24,270 nt of DNA. Origin: a bacterium (GTDB lineage Bacteria > Cyanobacteriota > Vampirovibrionia > Gastranaerophilales > Gastranaerophilaceae). The DNA is taken from assembly GCA_004558955.1 (NCBI GenBank), contig SFZC01000013.1, forward strand, positions 1-24,270. The letters run 5' to 3'. The notes below the pieces were generated by a model. The model ran no database searches. It saw only the letters and a list, made by a program, of their open reading frames with translations, and was not told the origin of the DNA. The translations under genes and the position numbers were made by a program. Shown here piece by piece: positions 6,999 to 15,376 of the stretch; within the stretch, counting starts at the first letter, position 1; the number at the start of each line of letters is the position of its first letter.

Positions 6999-8192
6999 AT
7001 GAAAAAGATTTTATTAATTATATTTATGGCAATGTTTACTGCAATACCCGCTATGGCAGAAGAACATAATTTGACCTTTCTATATATAAACGGCTCAAAT
7101 AACAACGATACAAAAATGAAAGACTGGTATATCAAGGGAGTAAATAAATTACATCCCGTGATTAAAAAGAAATTTGAGAAAAACAGTACCGTAAAAAAAT
7201 GGACAAAAGAAAACAAACTCGTTATTGATGACACCCCGCAAATATTTTTCTGGGGCTATGACAGTAAAACAGATTTGGATTTTGTAAAAGATAGATTAAA
7301 TATTTCAAAGGCCTTCAGTTCAACCCTTGCTTATGAAATCAGAAGTTTGCTGACTCAATTCATGCACGATGCAATTTGGGTACAAAAAACTCACAATATG
7401 CTACCGCTCCTTGATTCTCTAAACGAAGAAGTTAAAGAATTGGCAAAGGAAAACAAAAAGGTTATCCTATACGGATATTCTGCAGGAACTTTTATAAATT
7501 ACCAATATATGCTCTATAAATTACCTTATATTGACACAGAAAATCTCATTACCATTTTGACAGATGATGAAGAAATTTTGAAATTTGTAAAAGATAACCC
7601 GAAAAATAAAACCTGTCTTTCCGCTTTAACCTATGAAAAAGGGAATATCGGCGTACTTTCAAACACCGGGCATTTAGTTTTAAATCAAGATAAAAATCAA
7701 TTAAAAGCAAATTATTTAAAACTTGATGAAGCTACAGAAAAATACTGTGCACCTGAAGGAACAGTCAAAGCATTTGTAAACTTTGCAAGCCCGATTCCGT
7801 TATTTTATTCGGATATTTCTGATAAAAATTACGAAATCACTTTTTACAACAGATATGCAATAAAATATATTTTGGAAAACGGTTTGTACTTCCTGACGGT
7901 TAATTTTAGGGAAGACCCGTTAGGATTTCCGACAAGCAGAAATTTAACAATTCCGCAAATTGAACAAGCTCTTGATTTGACAATAGAAAACCCTAAAGGT
8001 GTAATTTACGATAACTCAAGCGTTTGGTCAAAACGTTCCGCACTGTTTGCTCACACCTCTTACTGGTCAGCAAGAGGAGTTTTTGCGAATGCGATTGTTA
8101 AAAGTTTTGTCAACGGAACAAAATTTGAATATGATGAAAAATATCAAAACAAAGTTTTAAAACAGAAAAAAAAGAAATCAGAGGTATTATAA
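6999..8192 (+). CDS. secreted alpha/beta-hydrolase (lipase/esterase-like)
   Basis: A 397-residue protein with a signal peptide cleaved after AMA (residue 20). The mature part begins with a beta strand and oxyanion-type turn (LTFLYINGSNN, 25-35) and has the nucleophile elbow VILYGYSAG with Ser161 in GxSxG. Plausible partners for the triad, in the normal order, are Asp306 (NFREDPLG) and His352 (FAHTSYW); these two are my guess. It would hydrolyse an ester in the periplasm or outside the cell; the substrate is unknown and the rest of the sequence does not match a lipase family I can name. It ends in a lysine-rich tail. The next gene starts at the base after its stop codon, so the two are co-expressed. 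Confidence 0.8.
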   Translation: MKKILLIIFMAMFTAIPAMAEEHNLTFLYINGSNNNDTKMKDWYIKGVNKLHPVIKKKFEKNSTVKKWTKENKLVIDDTPQIFFWGYDSKTDLDFVKDRLNISKAFSSTLAYEIRSLLTQFMHDAIWVQKTHNMLPLLDSLNEEVKELAKENKKVILYGYSAGTFINYQYMLYKLPYIDTENLITILTDDEEILKFVKDNPKNKTCLSALTYEKGNIGVLSNTGHLVLNQDKNQLKANYLKLDEATEKYCAPEGTVKAFVNFASPIPLFYSDISDKNYEITFYNRYAIKYILENGLYFLTVNFREDPLGFPTSRNLTIPQIEQALDLTIENPKGVIYDNSSVWSKRSALFAHTSYWSARGVFANAIVKSFVNGTKFEYDEKYQNKVLKQKKKKSEVL

Positions 8193-8786
8193 ATGACAAA
8201 AACAGAAGAAATGGTTTTATTTGATCCGGGGTTTGCCCAACACACAACAATTTTATCAATCGGAGTTGAATATATTTATAATTCAATAAATCAATTCAAA
8301 AACTTCGGTCAAAGAAAAATGAAATTCAAAATGATGTATCCGCAACTAGTAAAAATGGCGGAAGCAAACGTAGGTTTTTGTTTGGGCAGCCTGCTTTGGG
8401 CGGTATATATTAAAAACACAAGCGATTATAAAATAGAAGGTAATCCTTGCTTAGGCGGAACTTACGACAAAGAAGAAACCATTGAAGAAGCAGATTTTTC
8501 AATAGACTTTTTTGACAAATTAAAAAAAGATGCAAAATACTATATCGGCACAGATTATGAAATCATTCCAAAATTTGTAAAAGTTTTAGAACTTTATAAG
8601 GAATTTTTGGTTTTGAATTGCGGTTTTGTAAACACTAAAACCTCAGCAGACATACAACTTCCGGAAGGTTTTGTAATCCCGTCTGAAGAAGATTTAAACA
8701 AAATTCATTCAAAAATTCAAGAAGTTGTTAAAAACGGCAAATTGACAGATTTGTTTGAAGTTTGGAATTTGGCGTTCAAAGGATAA
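8193..8786 (+). CDS. hypothetical protein between secreted hydrolase and nagZ
   Basis: I do not recognise this 197-residue protein. It has no signal peptide. It has a mildly hydrophobic central stretch (NVGFCLGSLLWAVYI, about 59-73) that may be a buried helix rather than a membrane segment, and otherwise looks like a soluble mixed alpha/beta protein. Its ATG directly follows the TAA of the hydrolase gene, with GAGG eight bases upstream, and nagZ begins three bases after its own stop. The tight three-gene operon suggests a shared role in envelope or glycan turnover, but nothing in the sequence proves it. Confidence 0.75.
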   Translation: MTKTEEMVLFDPGFAQHTTILSIGVEYIYNSINQFKNFGQRKMKFKMMYPQLVKMAEANVGFCLGSLLWAVYIKNTSDYKIEGNPCLGGTYDKEETIEEADFSIDFFDKLKKDAKYYIGTDYEIIPKFVKVLELYKEFLVLNCGFVNTKTSADIQLPEGFVIPSEEDLNKIHSKIQEVVKNGKLTDLFEVWNLAFKG

Positions 8787-8789
8787 AAA

Positions 8790-9764
8790 ATGGATTTAAA
8801 ATCAAAACTTTATCAAATGTTTATTCTCGGAACTGACGGCGAAAACTACCGTACAGCCTTGCATAACGGACTTGGCGGTTTGATATTTTTTACAAAAGAT
8901 ATCAATTCTGTTGAGCAATTCGAAAATCTAATCAAAGAAGTTAAAACGGCAGGCATTATTTCGCCTTTTTTGTCGATTGACCAAGAAGGCGGACGAGTTG
9001 AGCGTACCGAAAACTTACACGGGGGCAAAAAATATTTATCCGTAAAATTTGCATTTGAAAAAGGTTCCGAGTTTTTAAAAAAACAAACCGAAGAAATTGC
9101 AAAAGAATTGGTATCTTTTGGCATAAATTTGAACTTTGCACCCTGCATTGATACAAACACAAATCCGAAAAATCCGATAATCGGAGAGCGGGCATTTTCA
9201 TCAAACCCTGATGAAGTTATTGAGGGCGAAAAAATCGTTTCGAAAGCCTACAAAAATTTCGGAATTATTCCATGCGTTAAACATTTCCCAGGACACGGAG
9301 ATGCAGAAAGCGATAGCCATTTAACATTGCCTGAGATAAATTTATCACTTGAAACAATGGAAAAATACCACATAAAGCCGTTCAAATTTGCAGTTCAAAA
9401 CGGGGCGGAAATGGTTATGGTGGCACATCTTCATTGCAAATGTTTTGAAAAAGAGGTAATTCCGACCTCATTAAGCAAAACTACGATTGATTATTTGCGA
9501 ACAAATTTGAAATTTAACGGCGTTGTAATTTCTGACGATATGATAATGAAAGGAGTCTCAAAATTTGGAGAGGTTGAAGCTTGCGAAATGGGCATTCGAG
9601 CAGGTTTGAACATGTTTATTTATAGAAATTCGACAGATAAAACAATTAATATAATAGAAGAAATTTATAAAAAAGCATTAAATGATTCCGAACTTCAAAA
9701 CAAAATAGAAGAGTCTTATAATAAAATAATCTCATTAAAGAAAAAATACGGAATTGTTAAGTAG
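8790..9764 (+). CDS. nagZ: beta-N-acetylhexosaminidase, glycoside hydrolase family 3
   Basis: NagZ removes N-acetylglucosamine from muropeptides during peptidoglycan recycling. The 324 residues form one GH3 TIM-barrel domain. Diagnostic motifs are IDQEGGRVER (63-72), the KHFPGHGDAESDSH loop (164-177), whose Asp175/His177 form the acid-base dyad typical of NagZ rather than other GH3 enzymes, and VISDDM (246-251) with the Asp nucleophile. There is no signal peptide, which fits the cytoplasmic enzyme of Gram-negative-type cells. AAGGA precedes the ATG by about six bases. It is third in an operon with a secreted hydrolase and an unknown protein. It runs toward der on the other strand; no strong terminator follows, only a weak hairpin. 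Confidence 0.92.
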   Translation: MDLKSKLYQMFILGTDGENYRTALHNGLGGLIFFTKDINSVEQFENLIKEVKTAGIISPFLSIDQEGGRVERTENLHGGKKYLSVKFAFEKGSEFLKKQTEEIAKELVSFGINLNFAPCIDTNTNPKNPIIGERAFSSNPDEVIEGEKIVSKAYKNFGIIPCVKHFPGHGDAESDSHLTLPEINLSLETMEKYHIKPFKFAVQNGAEMVMVAHLHCKCFEKEVIPTSLSKTTIDYLRTNLKFNGVVISDDMIMKGVSKFGEVEACEMGIRAGLNMFIYRNSTDKTINIIEEIYKKALNDSELQNKIEESYNKIISLKKKYGIVK

Positions 9765-9771
9765 CCCTATC

Positions 9772-9812
9772 GCCATGAGCCACATGACTTCAATTTATGC
9801 TCTCGGCATGGC
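9772..9812. other. weak hairpin in a G+C-richer gap between nagZ and der
   Basis: GCCATG (9772-9777) pairs with CATGGC (9807-9812) around a 29-base loop. It lies in the 81-base gap between the convergent nagZ and der genes, where base composition is near 49% G+C by count. No T run follows, so it is not a classical terminator. Confidence 0.35.
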
Positions 9813-9845
9813 AATGCAGCACCACTCATTTAAAAGGCGTAATTA

Positions 9846-11183
9846 TTATTTATTCTTTTTACCTTCGCCACGTTGTCGAACGGAAATACGGATAGCTGTT
9901 CCAAAGAAACCGAAGGCTTCACGCAATTTATTTTCCAAATATCTTTTGTAGCTATCCTTCAACAATTCCTCATTATTTACAAACAAAATAAATGTAGGCG
10001 GTTGAGTTTTCGCCTGAGTAATATAATAAATTTTTAATCTCTTACCCTTGAAACTTGTTGGCGGATTTAGTGCGTACGCTTCATTGATAACTTTATTCAA
10101 CAAACCTGTAGAAATACGTTTTGTACACTGTTCGTAAACTTTAACGCTTTCCTCAAAAATTTGTCCTAAACGTTGTTTTGTCACGGCACTTATAAAAATT
10201 TTCGGAGCAAAACTCAAAAACGGGATATCCACTGCCAATTCTTTTTCAAATTTGTTTATTGTATTGGCTTTTTTATCTTCAATCAAATCCCATTTATTAA
10301 TTGCAACAATCAAGCCTTTGCCTGATTCCGTAATTATTGAAGAGATTTTCTTGTCTTGGTCAGAAATTCCTTCTTTCGCATCAATTACCAACAGTGCAAT
10401 ATCGCAATCTCTAATAGAACGAATTGCTCTATCTACCGCAAATTTTTCAACACCGTAATCAACTTTCGATTTTTTTCTGATACCTGCAGTATCAACAATG
10501 GTAAAATCGGTGTCTTTATAAGTAATATGACTATCAATACTATCTCTAGTTGTTCCCGATACGTCAGAAACAATGACCCTGTCCGCATTTAGCAAGGCAT
10601 TAACGATTGAGGATTTTCCCGCATTAGGACGACCGACAATCGCAATTTTAATTCTTTTATCGTCTTCCGTTTCTTCCAAAATTTTAAAATCGGAAGTCAC
10701 AAGTTCTAACAAATCACCAACACCTCCGCTACCGTGCAAAGCGGAAATTGCAATAGGTTCACCGAGTGCCAAAGCATAAAAATCGCTAATCATCAGCAAA
10801 GATTCGGGATTGTCGCATTTATTTACGGCAACAAACACAGGTTTTCCCGATTGTCTTAAAATATTTGCAATATCATAATCAATCGGATTTATACCGTCTT
10901 TTCCGTCAACAAGGAAAATGATTTTTTCGGCTTCTTCGCACGCCAATTTTGCTTGATCAAAAATCGAAACCATAATATCATCTTCATCACCCGGAATAAT
11001 TCCGCCCGTATCAATTACGGTAAAGGCTTTGTTTTGCCATTCAACATCAAAATAAATTCTATCACGAGTAACCCCCGGCAAATCGTCAACAATCGAATGT
11101 CTTGCACCGACAAGACGATTTACGAAAGTGGATTTTCCTACGTTCGGTCTTCCTACTATTGCTACTATCGGTTTTCTTTCCAT
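9846..11183 (-). CDS. der: ribosome biogenesis GTPase Der (EngA)
   Basis: Essential GTPase needed for maturation of the 50S ribosomal subunit. The 445 residues show the hallmark tandem G domains: first GRPNVGKS (11-18), DTGG (59-62) and NKCD (121-124); second GRPNAGKS (184-191), DTAG (231-234) and NKWD (296-299). A C-terminal KH-like domain ends in a lysine-rich tail, as in the family. ATG 11183 has no Shine-Dalgarno; an extended -10 TGA-TAAAAT ends six bases before it and a TTGCAA -35 lies 16 bases further up, so the mRNA is probably leaderless. It is a single gene, divergent from dnaK. Confidence 0.97.
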   Translation of the reverse strand: MERKPIVAIVGRPNVGKSTFVNRLVGARHSIVDDLPGVTRDRIYFDVEWQNKAFTVIDTGGIIPGDEDDIMVSIFDQAKLACEEAEKIIFLVDGKDGINPIDYDIANILRQSGKPVFVAVNKCDNPESLLMISDFYALALGEPIAISALHGSGGVGDLLELVTSDFKILEETEDDKRIKIAIVGRPNAGKSSIVNALLNADRVIVSDVSGTTRDSIDSHITYKDTDFTIVDTAGIRKKSKVDYGVEKFAVDRAIRSIRDCDIALLVIDAKEGISDQDKKISSIITESGKGLIVAINKWDLIEDKKANTINKFEKELAVDIPFLSFAPKIFISAVTKQRLGQIFEESVKVYEQCTKRISTGLLNKVINEAYALNPPTSFKGKRLKIYYITQAKTQPPTFILFVNNEELLKDSYKRYLENKLREAFGFFGTAIRISVRQRGEGKKNK

Positions 11184-11189
11184 AGCTTT

Positions 11190-11217
11190 ATTTTATCATG
11201 GATAATATATATTGCAA
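11190..11217 (-). promoter_or_regulatory. leaderless-type promoter of der
   Basis: Minus strand: TTGCAA (11212-11217), 16 bases, TAAAAT (11190-11195) preceded by TGA, then AAAGCT and ATG. The -10 is the same TGATAAAAT as in front of the hydrolase gene at 6999, with the same six-base gap. Confidence 0.6.
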
Positions 11218-11257
11218 AACTCCCCCAAAAATTTTGCAACAAATTCTCTTTTCATCG

Positions 11258-11292
11258 AAAAATTAAGAAAATTCTCCCAAATGTTAATTTTT
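11258..11292. promoter_or_regulatory. inverted repeat upstream of dnaK
   Basis: AAAAATTAA (11258-11266) and TTAATTTTT (11284-11292) are a perfect nine-base inverted repeat 17 bases apart, in the der-dnaK intergenic region. It is purely A+T and could arise by chance in this sequence; it is listed because a second inverted repeat follows at the promoter. Confidence 0.35.
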
Positions 11293-11298
11293 TGTTTA

Positions 11299-11332
11299 TT
11301 TTTTTAAGGTTCTTAAAAAAAGATGTTATAAC
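11299..11332 (+). promoter_or_regulatory. dnaK promoter with overlapping inverted repeat
   Basis: An extended -10 TGT-TATAAC (11324-11332) lies about 50 bases before the dnaK start. A perfect ten-base inverted repeat TTTTTTTAAG-GTT-CTTAAAAAAA (11299-11321) covers the position of the -35 (TTAAGG, 11304-11309). Its placement suits an operator for heat-shock control. It is not the CIRCE element (no TTAGCACTC). Confidence 0.5.
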
Positions 11333-11381
11333 AATAATATAAAGAAGTGAAAAGAAAAATTAAGTAAAGGAGATAAAAATT

Positions 11382-13226
11382 ATGGCTAAAACTATTGGTA
11401 TCGACTTAGGTACAACAAACTCGGTAGTAGCAGTAATGGAAGGTGGTAAACCAACCGTTATTGCAAACGCAGAAGGTTCAAGAACAACACCTTCAATCGT
11501 AGGTTTTTCAAAAACAGGCGAAAGATTGGTTGGTCAATTAGCAAAACGTCAAGCAATCGTAAACCCTGATAAAACAATCGCTTCAATCAAAAGACACATG
11601 GGCGAAAATTACAAAGTAAACATCGAAGGCAAAGATTATACTCCGCAAGAAATTTCATCAATGATTTTAAGAAAATTAGCTGATGATGCTTCTAATTATC
11701 TTGGAGAAAAAGTTACTTCTGCAGTAATCACAGTTCCTGCATACTTCAACGATGCTCAAAGACAAGCAACAAAAGATGCAGGTAAAATCGCAGGATTAGA
11801 TGTTTTGAGAATCGTAAACGAGCCGACAGCGGCCGCTTTGGCTTACGGTCTTGAAAAAGATAAATCAGAAAAAGTTTTGGTATTTGACTTAGGTGGTGGT
11901 ACATTTGATGTTTCAGTTCTTGAAATCGGTGACGGTGTACACGAAGTTTTATCAACATCAGGTGATACTCACTTAGGTGGTGATGACTTCGACCAAAAAG
12001 TTATGAATTGGATTTGCGAAGAATTCAAAAAACAAGAAGGCATTGACTTGACAAGTGATAAACAAGCAATGCAACGTGTTAAAGAAGCCGCTGAAAAAGC
12101 AAAATGTGAATTGTCTTCAGTATTTGAAACAAACATTAACTTGCCATTCATCACAGCTGACGCTAACGGTCCAAAACACTTAGACTTGAACTTAACAAGA
12201 GCAAAATTTGAAGAATTAAGCTACGACTTACTTGAAAGATGTAAAAAACCTGTTGAACAAGCAATTCAAGATGCAGGAATTTCAAAATCAGACATTGATG
12301 AAGTTGTATTAGTTGGTGGTTCTTCAAGAATCCCTGCTGTTCAAAAATTGGTTAAAGATTACACAGGAAAAGAACCTAACCAATCAGTAAACCCTGATGA
12401 AGTTGTTGCGGTTGGTGCTGCAATCCAAGCAGGTGTATTGGCTGGTGAAGTTAAAGACATCGTATTGTTAGATGTAACTCCGTTAACTTTGGGTATTGAA
12501 ACATTGGGTGGCGTTATGACCCCGTTAGTTCCAAGAAACACTACTATCCCTGTTTCTAAATCTCAAACTTTCTCAACTGCGGAAAACAACCAAACAGCCG
12601 TTGATATTCAAGTTCTTCAAGGTGAAAGACCAATGGCAAGAGATAACAAATCTTTGGGTATGTTCAGACTTGAGGGTATTGCTCCTGCAATGCGTGGTAT
12701 TCCTCAAATCGAAGTTACATTTGATATTGATGCCAACGGTATCGTAAACGTATCTGCTAAAGATAAAGCAACCAACAAAGAACAAAAAATCACTATTACA
12801 AATTCTTCTAACTTGTCTGAAGCCGATATCGACAAAATGGTTAAAGAAGCAGAAGCAAACGCAACTGAAGATAAGAAAAGAAAAGAAGAAGCGGAAATCA
12901 GAAACAATGCTTCAAGTATGATTGCTTCAGCAGACAGAGTTATCAAAGACTTTGAAGGCAAAATCGATGCTGCTGACAAATCAAAATTAGAAGAACAAAA
13001 AACTGCATTGCAAAAAGCTATTGATGAAAATAAATCAGTTGACGAATTGAAAAAATTGTCAGAAGAATTGCAACAAACAATGTTTGCTATTTCTCAAAAA
13101 GCTTACGAAGCAGTACAAAAAGACGGTGCTAACGCACAAAGTGCAAATTCTGAATCAGCATCATCGGAATCTTCTTCAAAAAACAATGATGACGATGTTA
13201 TCGATGCAGAATATGTTAAAGAATAA
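11382..13226 (+). CDS. dnaK: molecular chaperone DnaK (Hsp70)
   Basis: ATP-driven Hsp70 chaperone that works with DnaJ and GrpE. The 614 residues are full length: phosphate loop IGIDLGTTNS (5-14), catalytic Lys70, hinge/phosphate-2 FDLGGGTFDVSVLEIG (168-183), GGSSRIP in the ATPase domain, the substrate-binding domain after the DVTPLTLGIETLGG linker, a helical lid and a disordered Ser/Asn tail ending DDDVIDAEYVKE. The conserved proline of VPA is Pro120 here and Pro143 in E. coli, so the roughly 23-residue insertion in lobe I of Gram-negative and cyanobacterial DnaK is absent; this is the Firmicutes-like form. AAAGGAG about nine bases before ATG is a strong Shine-Dalgarno. No grpE, dnaJ or hrcA is adjacent. 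Confidence 0.98.
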   Translation: MAKTIGIDLGTTNSVVAVMEGGKPTVIANAEGSRTTPSIVGFSKTGERLVGQLAKRQAIVNPDKTIASIKRHMGENYKVNIEGKDYTPQEISSMILRKLADDASNYLGEKVTSAVITVPAYFNDAQRQATKDAGKIAGLDVLRIVNEPTAAALAYGLEKDKSEKVLVFDLGGGTFDVSVLEIGDGVHEVLSTSGDTHLGGDDFDQKVMNWICEEFKKQEGIDLTSDKQAMQRVKEAAEKAKCELSSVFETNINLPFITADANGPKHLDLNLTRAKFEELSYDLLERCKKPVEQAIQDAGISKSDIDEVVLVGGSSRIPAVQKLVKDYTGKEPNQSVNPDEVVAVGAAIQAGVLAGEVKDIVLLDVTPLTLGIETLGGVMTPLVPRNTTIPVSKSQTFSTAENNQTAVDIQVLQGERPMARDNKSLGMFRLEGIAPAMRGIPQIEVTFDIDANGIVNVSAKDKATNKEQKITITNSSNLSEADIDKMVKEAEANATEDKKRKEEAEIRNNASSMIASADRVIKDFEGKIDAADKSKLEEQKTALQKAIDENKSVDELKKLSEELQQTMFAISQKAYEAVQKDGANAQSANSESASSESSSKNNDDDVIDAEYVKE

Positions 13227-13253
13227 TCAAAAATTCACCTTTAAACATAATTG

Positions 13254-13286
13254 TGGCGAACTTCCAAATGAAGTTCGCCATTTTTT
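13254..13286 (+). terminator. rho-independent terminator of dnaK
   Basis: Ten-base perfect stem TGGCGAACTT (13254-13263) and AAGTTCGCCA (13271-13280), seven-base loop, followed directly by six T (13281-13286). Confidence 0.93.
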
Positions 13287-13336
13287 ATAATATTTTCCCA
13301 CTCTCTACCTCAAATTTTTCTGACCAATAAATATTG

Positions 13337-13364
13337 TTTATAAAAATTATTCATGTGATATAAT
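13337..13364 (+). promoter_or_regulatory. leaderless-type promoter of the histidine kinase gene
   Basis: TTTATA (13337-13342), a 16-base spacer and TGA-TATAAT (-10 at 13359-13364, consensus and extended). ATG follows six bases later and there is no Shine-Dalgarno. This is the best example of the leaderless arrangement in the window. Confidence 0.7.
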
Positions 13365-13370
13365 CAAACT

Positions 13371-15179
13371 ATGAACGAGAGCAAAAGACCGAGTTTTACA
13401 ACTCAAAACAGATTAATTATTTTCGGATTAGTGTTGAGTACCTTGTTAATAATGGCAATTGCACTTTTTGCCATTGTTAATATTCAAAAAAATATCAACG
13501 AAACATATCAAAGTTTCGGACAGGTAATTTCTAAAACTTTGGCGATTGAAAGCGTTGAAATCACTAAAAATGCCTCAAAATCTCAAGTTTCAGGAATTTT
13601 AAAATCACACTCGGATTCAATCATAAAATCTCACCCCGACATTGTTTCAATAGAATTTAGGGACAGTGACGGAAAGGTTATTTACAGTGCCAAAGAAAAG
13701 ACTTCTAAAGCCACTAAAAAAGGTGGGCTTTCTGTGTCTTCACCGATGATAGATTACCGAACAAATACCACTATCGGCTCGGTTACCATAGGGCTTTCAG
13801 GCTCGTTTATCAGCAAAATGTCCTCGACCACCAGAATGTCGATTTTGTTTGTTTTTGCTATTGTTTGGTTGGTTTTTGCATTTGTAATTTTAATAAATAC
13901 CTACCTGATAACAAGAGAATTAAGAATTTTGCACGATGGAGTTCGCAGAATTTCCTCAGGTGAATTCGGATACAGAATTGAAGGTAAAGACGTAAGCGAA
14001 GAAGTTAGAGAACTTTTCAACGCATTTAACGATATGTCGGTAAGATTGAACGTTTACGAAGAACAAAACGTGGAACAATTGACGCTTGAACGTAACAAAC
14101 TGGAAGCAGTTTTGATGAGCATCGTCAACGGGGTTGTAGTTTGCGACAATAACGATAATGTCGTTTTGTTAAACAACCACGCTAAAGAGCTTTTGGCATT
14201 GCAAGACGACCAACTTCTTAACACGGATATTCAGCAATATGTTGACACCGAAGGCGAATACTGTTTTGCTGAAAAAATTAAAGAATACAAAAACTTGTCA
14301 CTCGGCGAAAAATCTTCAAAACCTGTGACCTTTAATATTAAAATTGACGGAAGAGTAATTAAATCAATAATTTCACCAATGTTTTCACAAAGCGAAGACT
14401 ACTTGGGCTATATAATCGTATTGATTGATGTTACAAGAGAAACGGAAATGGATCAGATGAAATCACAATTCATATCAAATGTTTCCCACGAATTGAGAAC
14501 GCCTGTCACTGTTTTGAGAAGTTACATTGACACCTTATACAATTACGGCAACGAATTTGATTACGAAACCCAAAAAGAATTTATCGGAACGATTAACACG
14601 GAAATTATCAGACTTAACAGTATGGTTAATGACATTTTGGACTTTTCAAGACTTGACTCAAACGCTAAAATTGAAAAATCCGAAAACGATATTTCGCAAC
14701 TTGTTGATGCCTGCGTTTCTCAGGTTGAAGTTTTGCTAAAAGAACACAATCTAAAAATTGAAGTCGAAAAAGAACCTGACATTCCATTGTTGATGTTCAA
14801 TTACGACAGTATCGCAAGAGCCTTGACAAATTACTTGTCTAATGCGATAAAATACGCACCGCAAGATTCGACAATCCAAGTTAAACTGTACAAAGAAACA
14901 GACAAAAACTTGGTTACGGTAACAGTGCGAGATGAAGGAATAGGCATTGCTCCTGAATTTCAAAAGAAGGTTTTTGAAAGATTTTATAGAGTGGAAAACA
15001 AAACTCATAGTGTAAAAGGCACCGGTTTGGGCTTACATTTGGTCAAAACAACTATCGAAAAACACCATAACGGACACGTTTTTGTAAACTCAAAACCAAA
15101 TCACGGCTCTACCTTCGGATTTTCGTTACCGATTGACCTCTCACTCGTTGAAACTAACGATAACGAAGACGTGATATAA
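13371..15179 (+). CDS. membrane sensor histidine kinase (HAMP-PAS-HisKA-HATPase)
   Basis: A 602-residue two-component sensor. Order: TM1 (about 15-37), an extracytoplasmic sensor domain of about 115 residues, TM2 (about 155-180), HAMP (about 180-232), a PAS domain (about 240-355), HisKA with SHELRTP and phospho-accepting His373, then the ATPase with N box LTNYLSNAIKYAP (Asn487, Asn491), G1 DEGIGI (521-526), F box FERFYR (536-541) and G2 GTGLGL (550-555). This layout is that of WalK/VicK/PhoR and of cyanobacterial NblS (Hik33); which it is cannot be decided from one gene. No response regulator is adjacent, so it is an orphan. The signal sensed is unknown. Confidence 0.93.
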   Translation: MNESKRPSFTTQNRLIIFGLVLSTLLIMAIALFAIVNIQKNINETYQSFGQVISKTLAIESVEITKNASKSQVSGILKSHSDSIIKSHPDIVSIEFRDSDGKVIYSAKEKTSKATKKGGLSVSSPMIDYRTNTTIGSVTIGLSGSFISKMSSTTRMSILFVFAIVWLVFAFVILINTYLITRELRILHDGVRRISSGEFGYRIEGKDVSEEVRELFNAFNDMSVRLNVYEEQNVEQLTLERNKLEAVLMSIVNGVVVCDNNDNVVLLNNHAKELLALQDDQLLNTDIQQYVDTEGEYCFAEKIKEYKNLSLGEKSSKPVTFNIKIDGRVIKSIISPMFSQSEDYLGYIIVLIDVTRETEMDQMKSQFISNVSHELRTPVTVLRSYIDTLYNYGNEFDYETQKEFIGTINTEIIRLNSMVNDILDFSRLDSNAKIEKSENDISQLVDACVSQVEVLLKEHNLKIEVEKEPDIPLLMFNYDSIARALTNYLSNAIKYAPQDSTIQVKLYKETDKNLVTVTVRDEGIGIAPEFQKKVFERFYRVENKTHSVKGTGLGLHLVKTTIEKHHNGHVFVNSKPNHGSTFGFSLPIDLSLVETNDNEDVI

Positions 15180-15188
15180 AAGCTTGTG

Positions 15189-15367
15189 AACAGAAAAAAT
15201 GACAGATTTGTAAGCATAGCAAAGCCCTCGTCATTCTGAAAACTTTGAAAATTTTTGCAAAAGTAATGAGCATTTAATTTTCTTGTTATTCTTCTTCGGC
15301 TTCGCCTACGCATACAGGCTCACTCAACTCTCCACAGGTTCGTTGGTTCGCTTTGTAACAATCTGTT
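15189..15367. repeat. TIR-bounded dispersed repeat, copy B
   Basis: Starts AACAGA and ends TCTGTT. It shares the CGTCATTCTGAAAACTT...AAAATTTTTGC block with copies A and C (from 15229) and the AGGTTCGTTGxTTCGxTTT module with the tail of copy A (15337 onward). In place of the ATTCAGAATC found in A and C it carries a G+C-richer insert, CTTCTTCGGCTTCGCCTACGC (from about 15291). Its right end and the start of copy C form an eight-base inverted repeat (AATCTGTT / AACAGATT). Confidence 0.75.
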
Positions 15368-15376
15368 TAATATCGT

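Noticed and set aside
11299..11321. CIRCE/HrcA operator at dnaK.
   Set aside because: The palindrome there is A/T-only and does not match TTAGCACTC-N9-GAGTGCTAA.
15101..15313. Minus-strand frame across the end of the histidine kinase gene and repeat B.
   Set aside because: Translation is Arg/Phe-rich with no recognisable features and overlaps a repeat; a chance frame.
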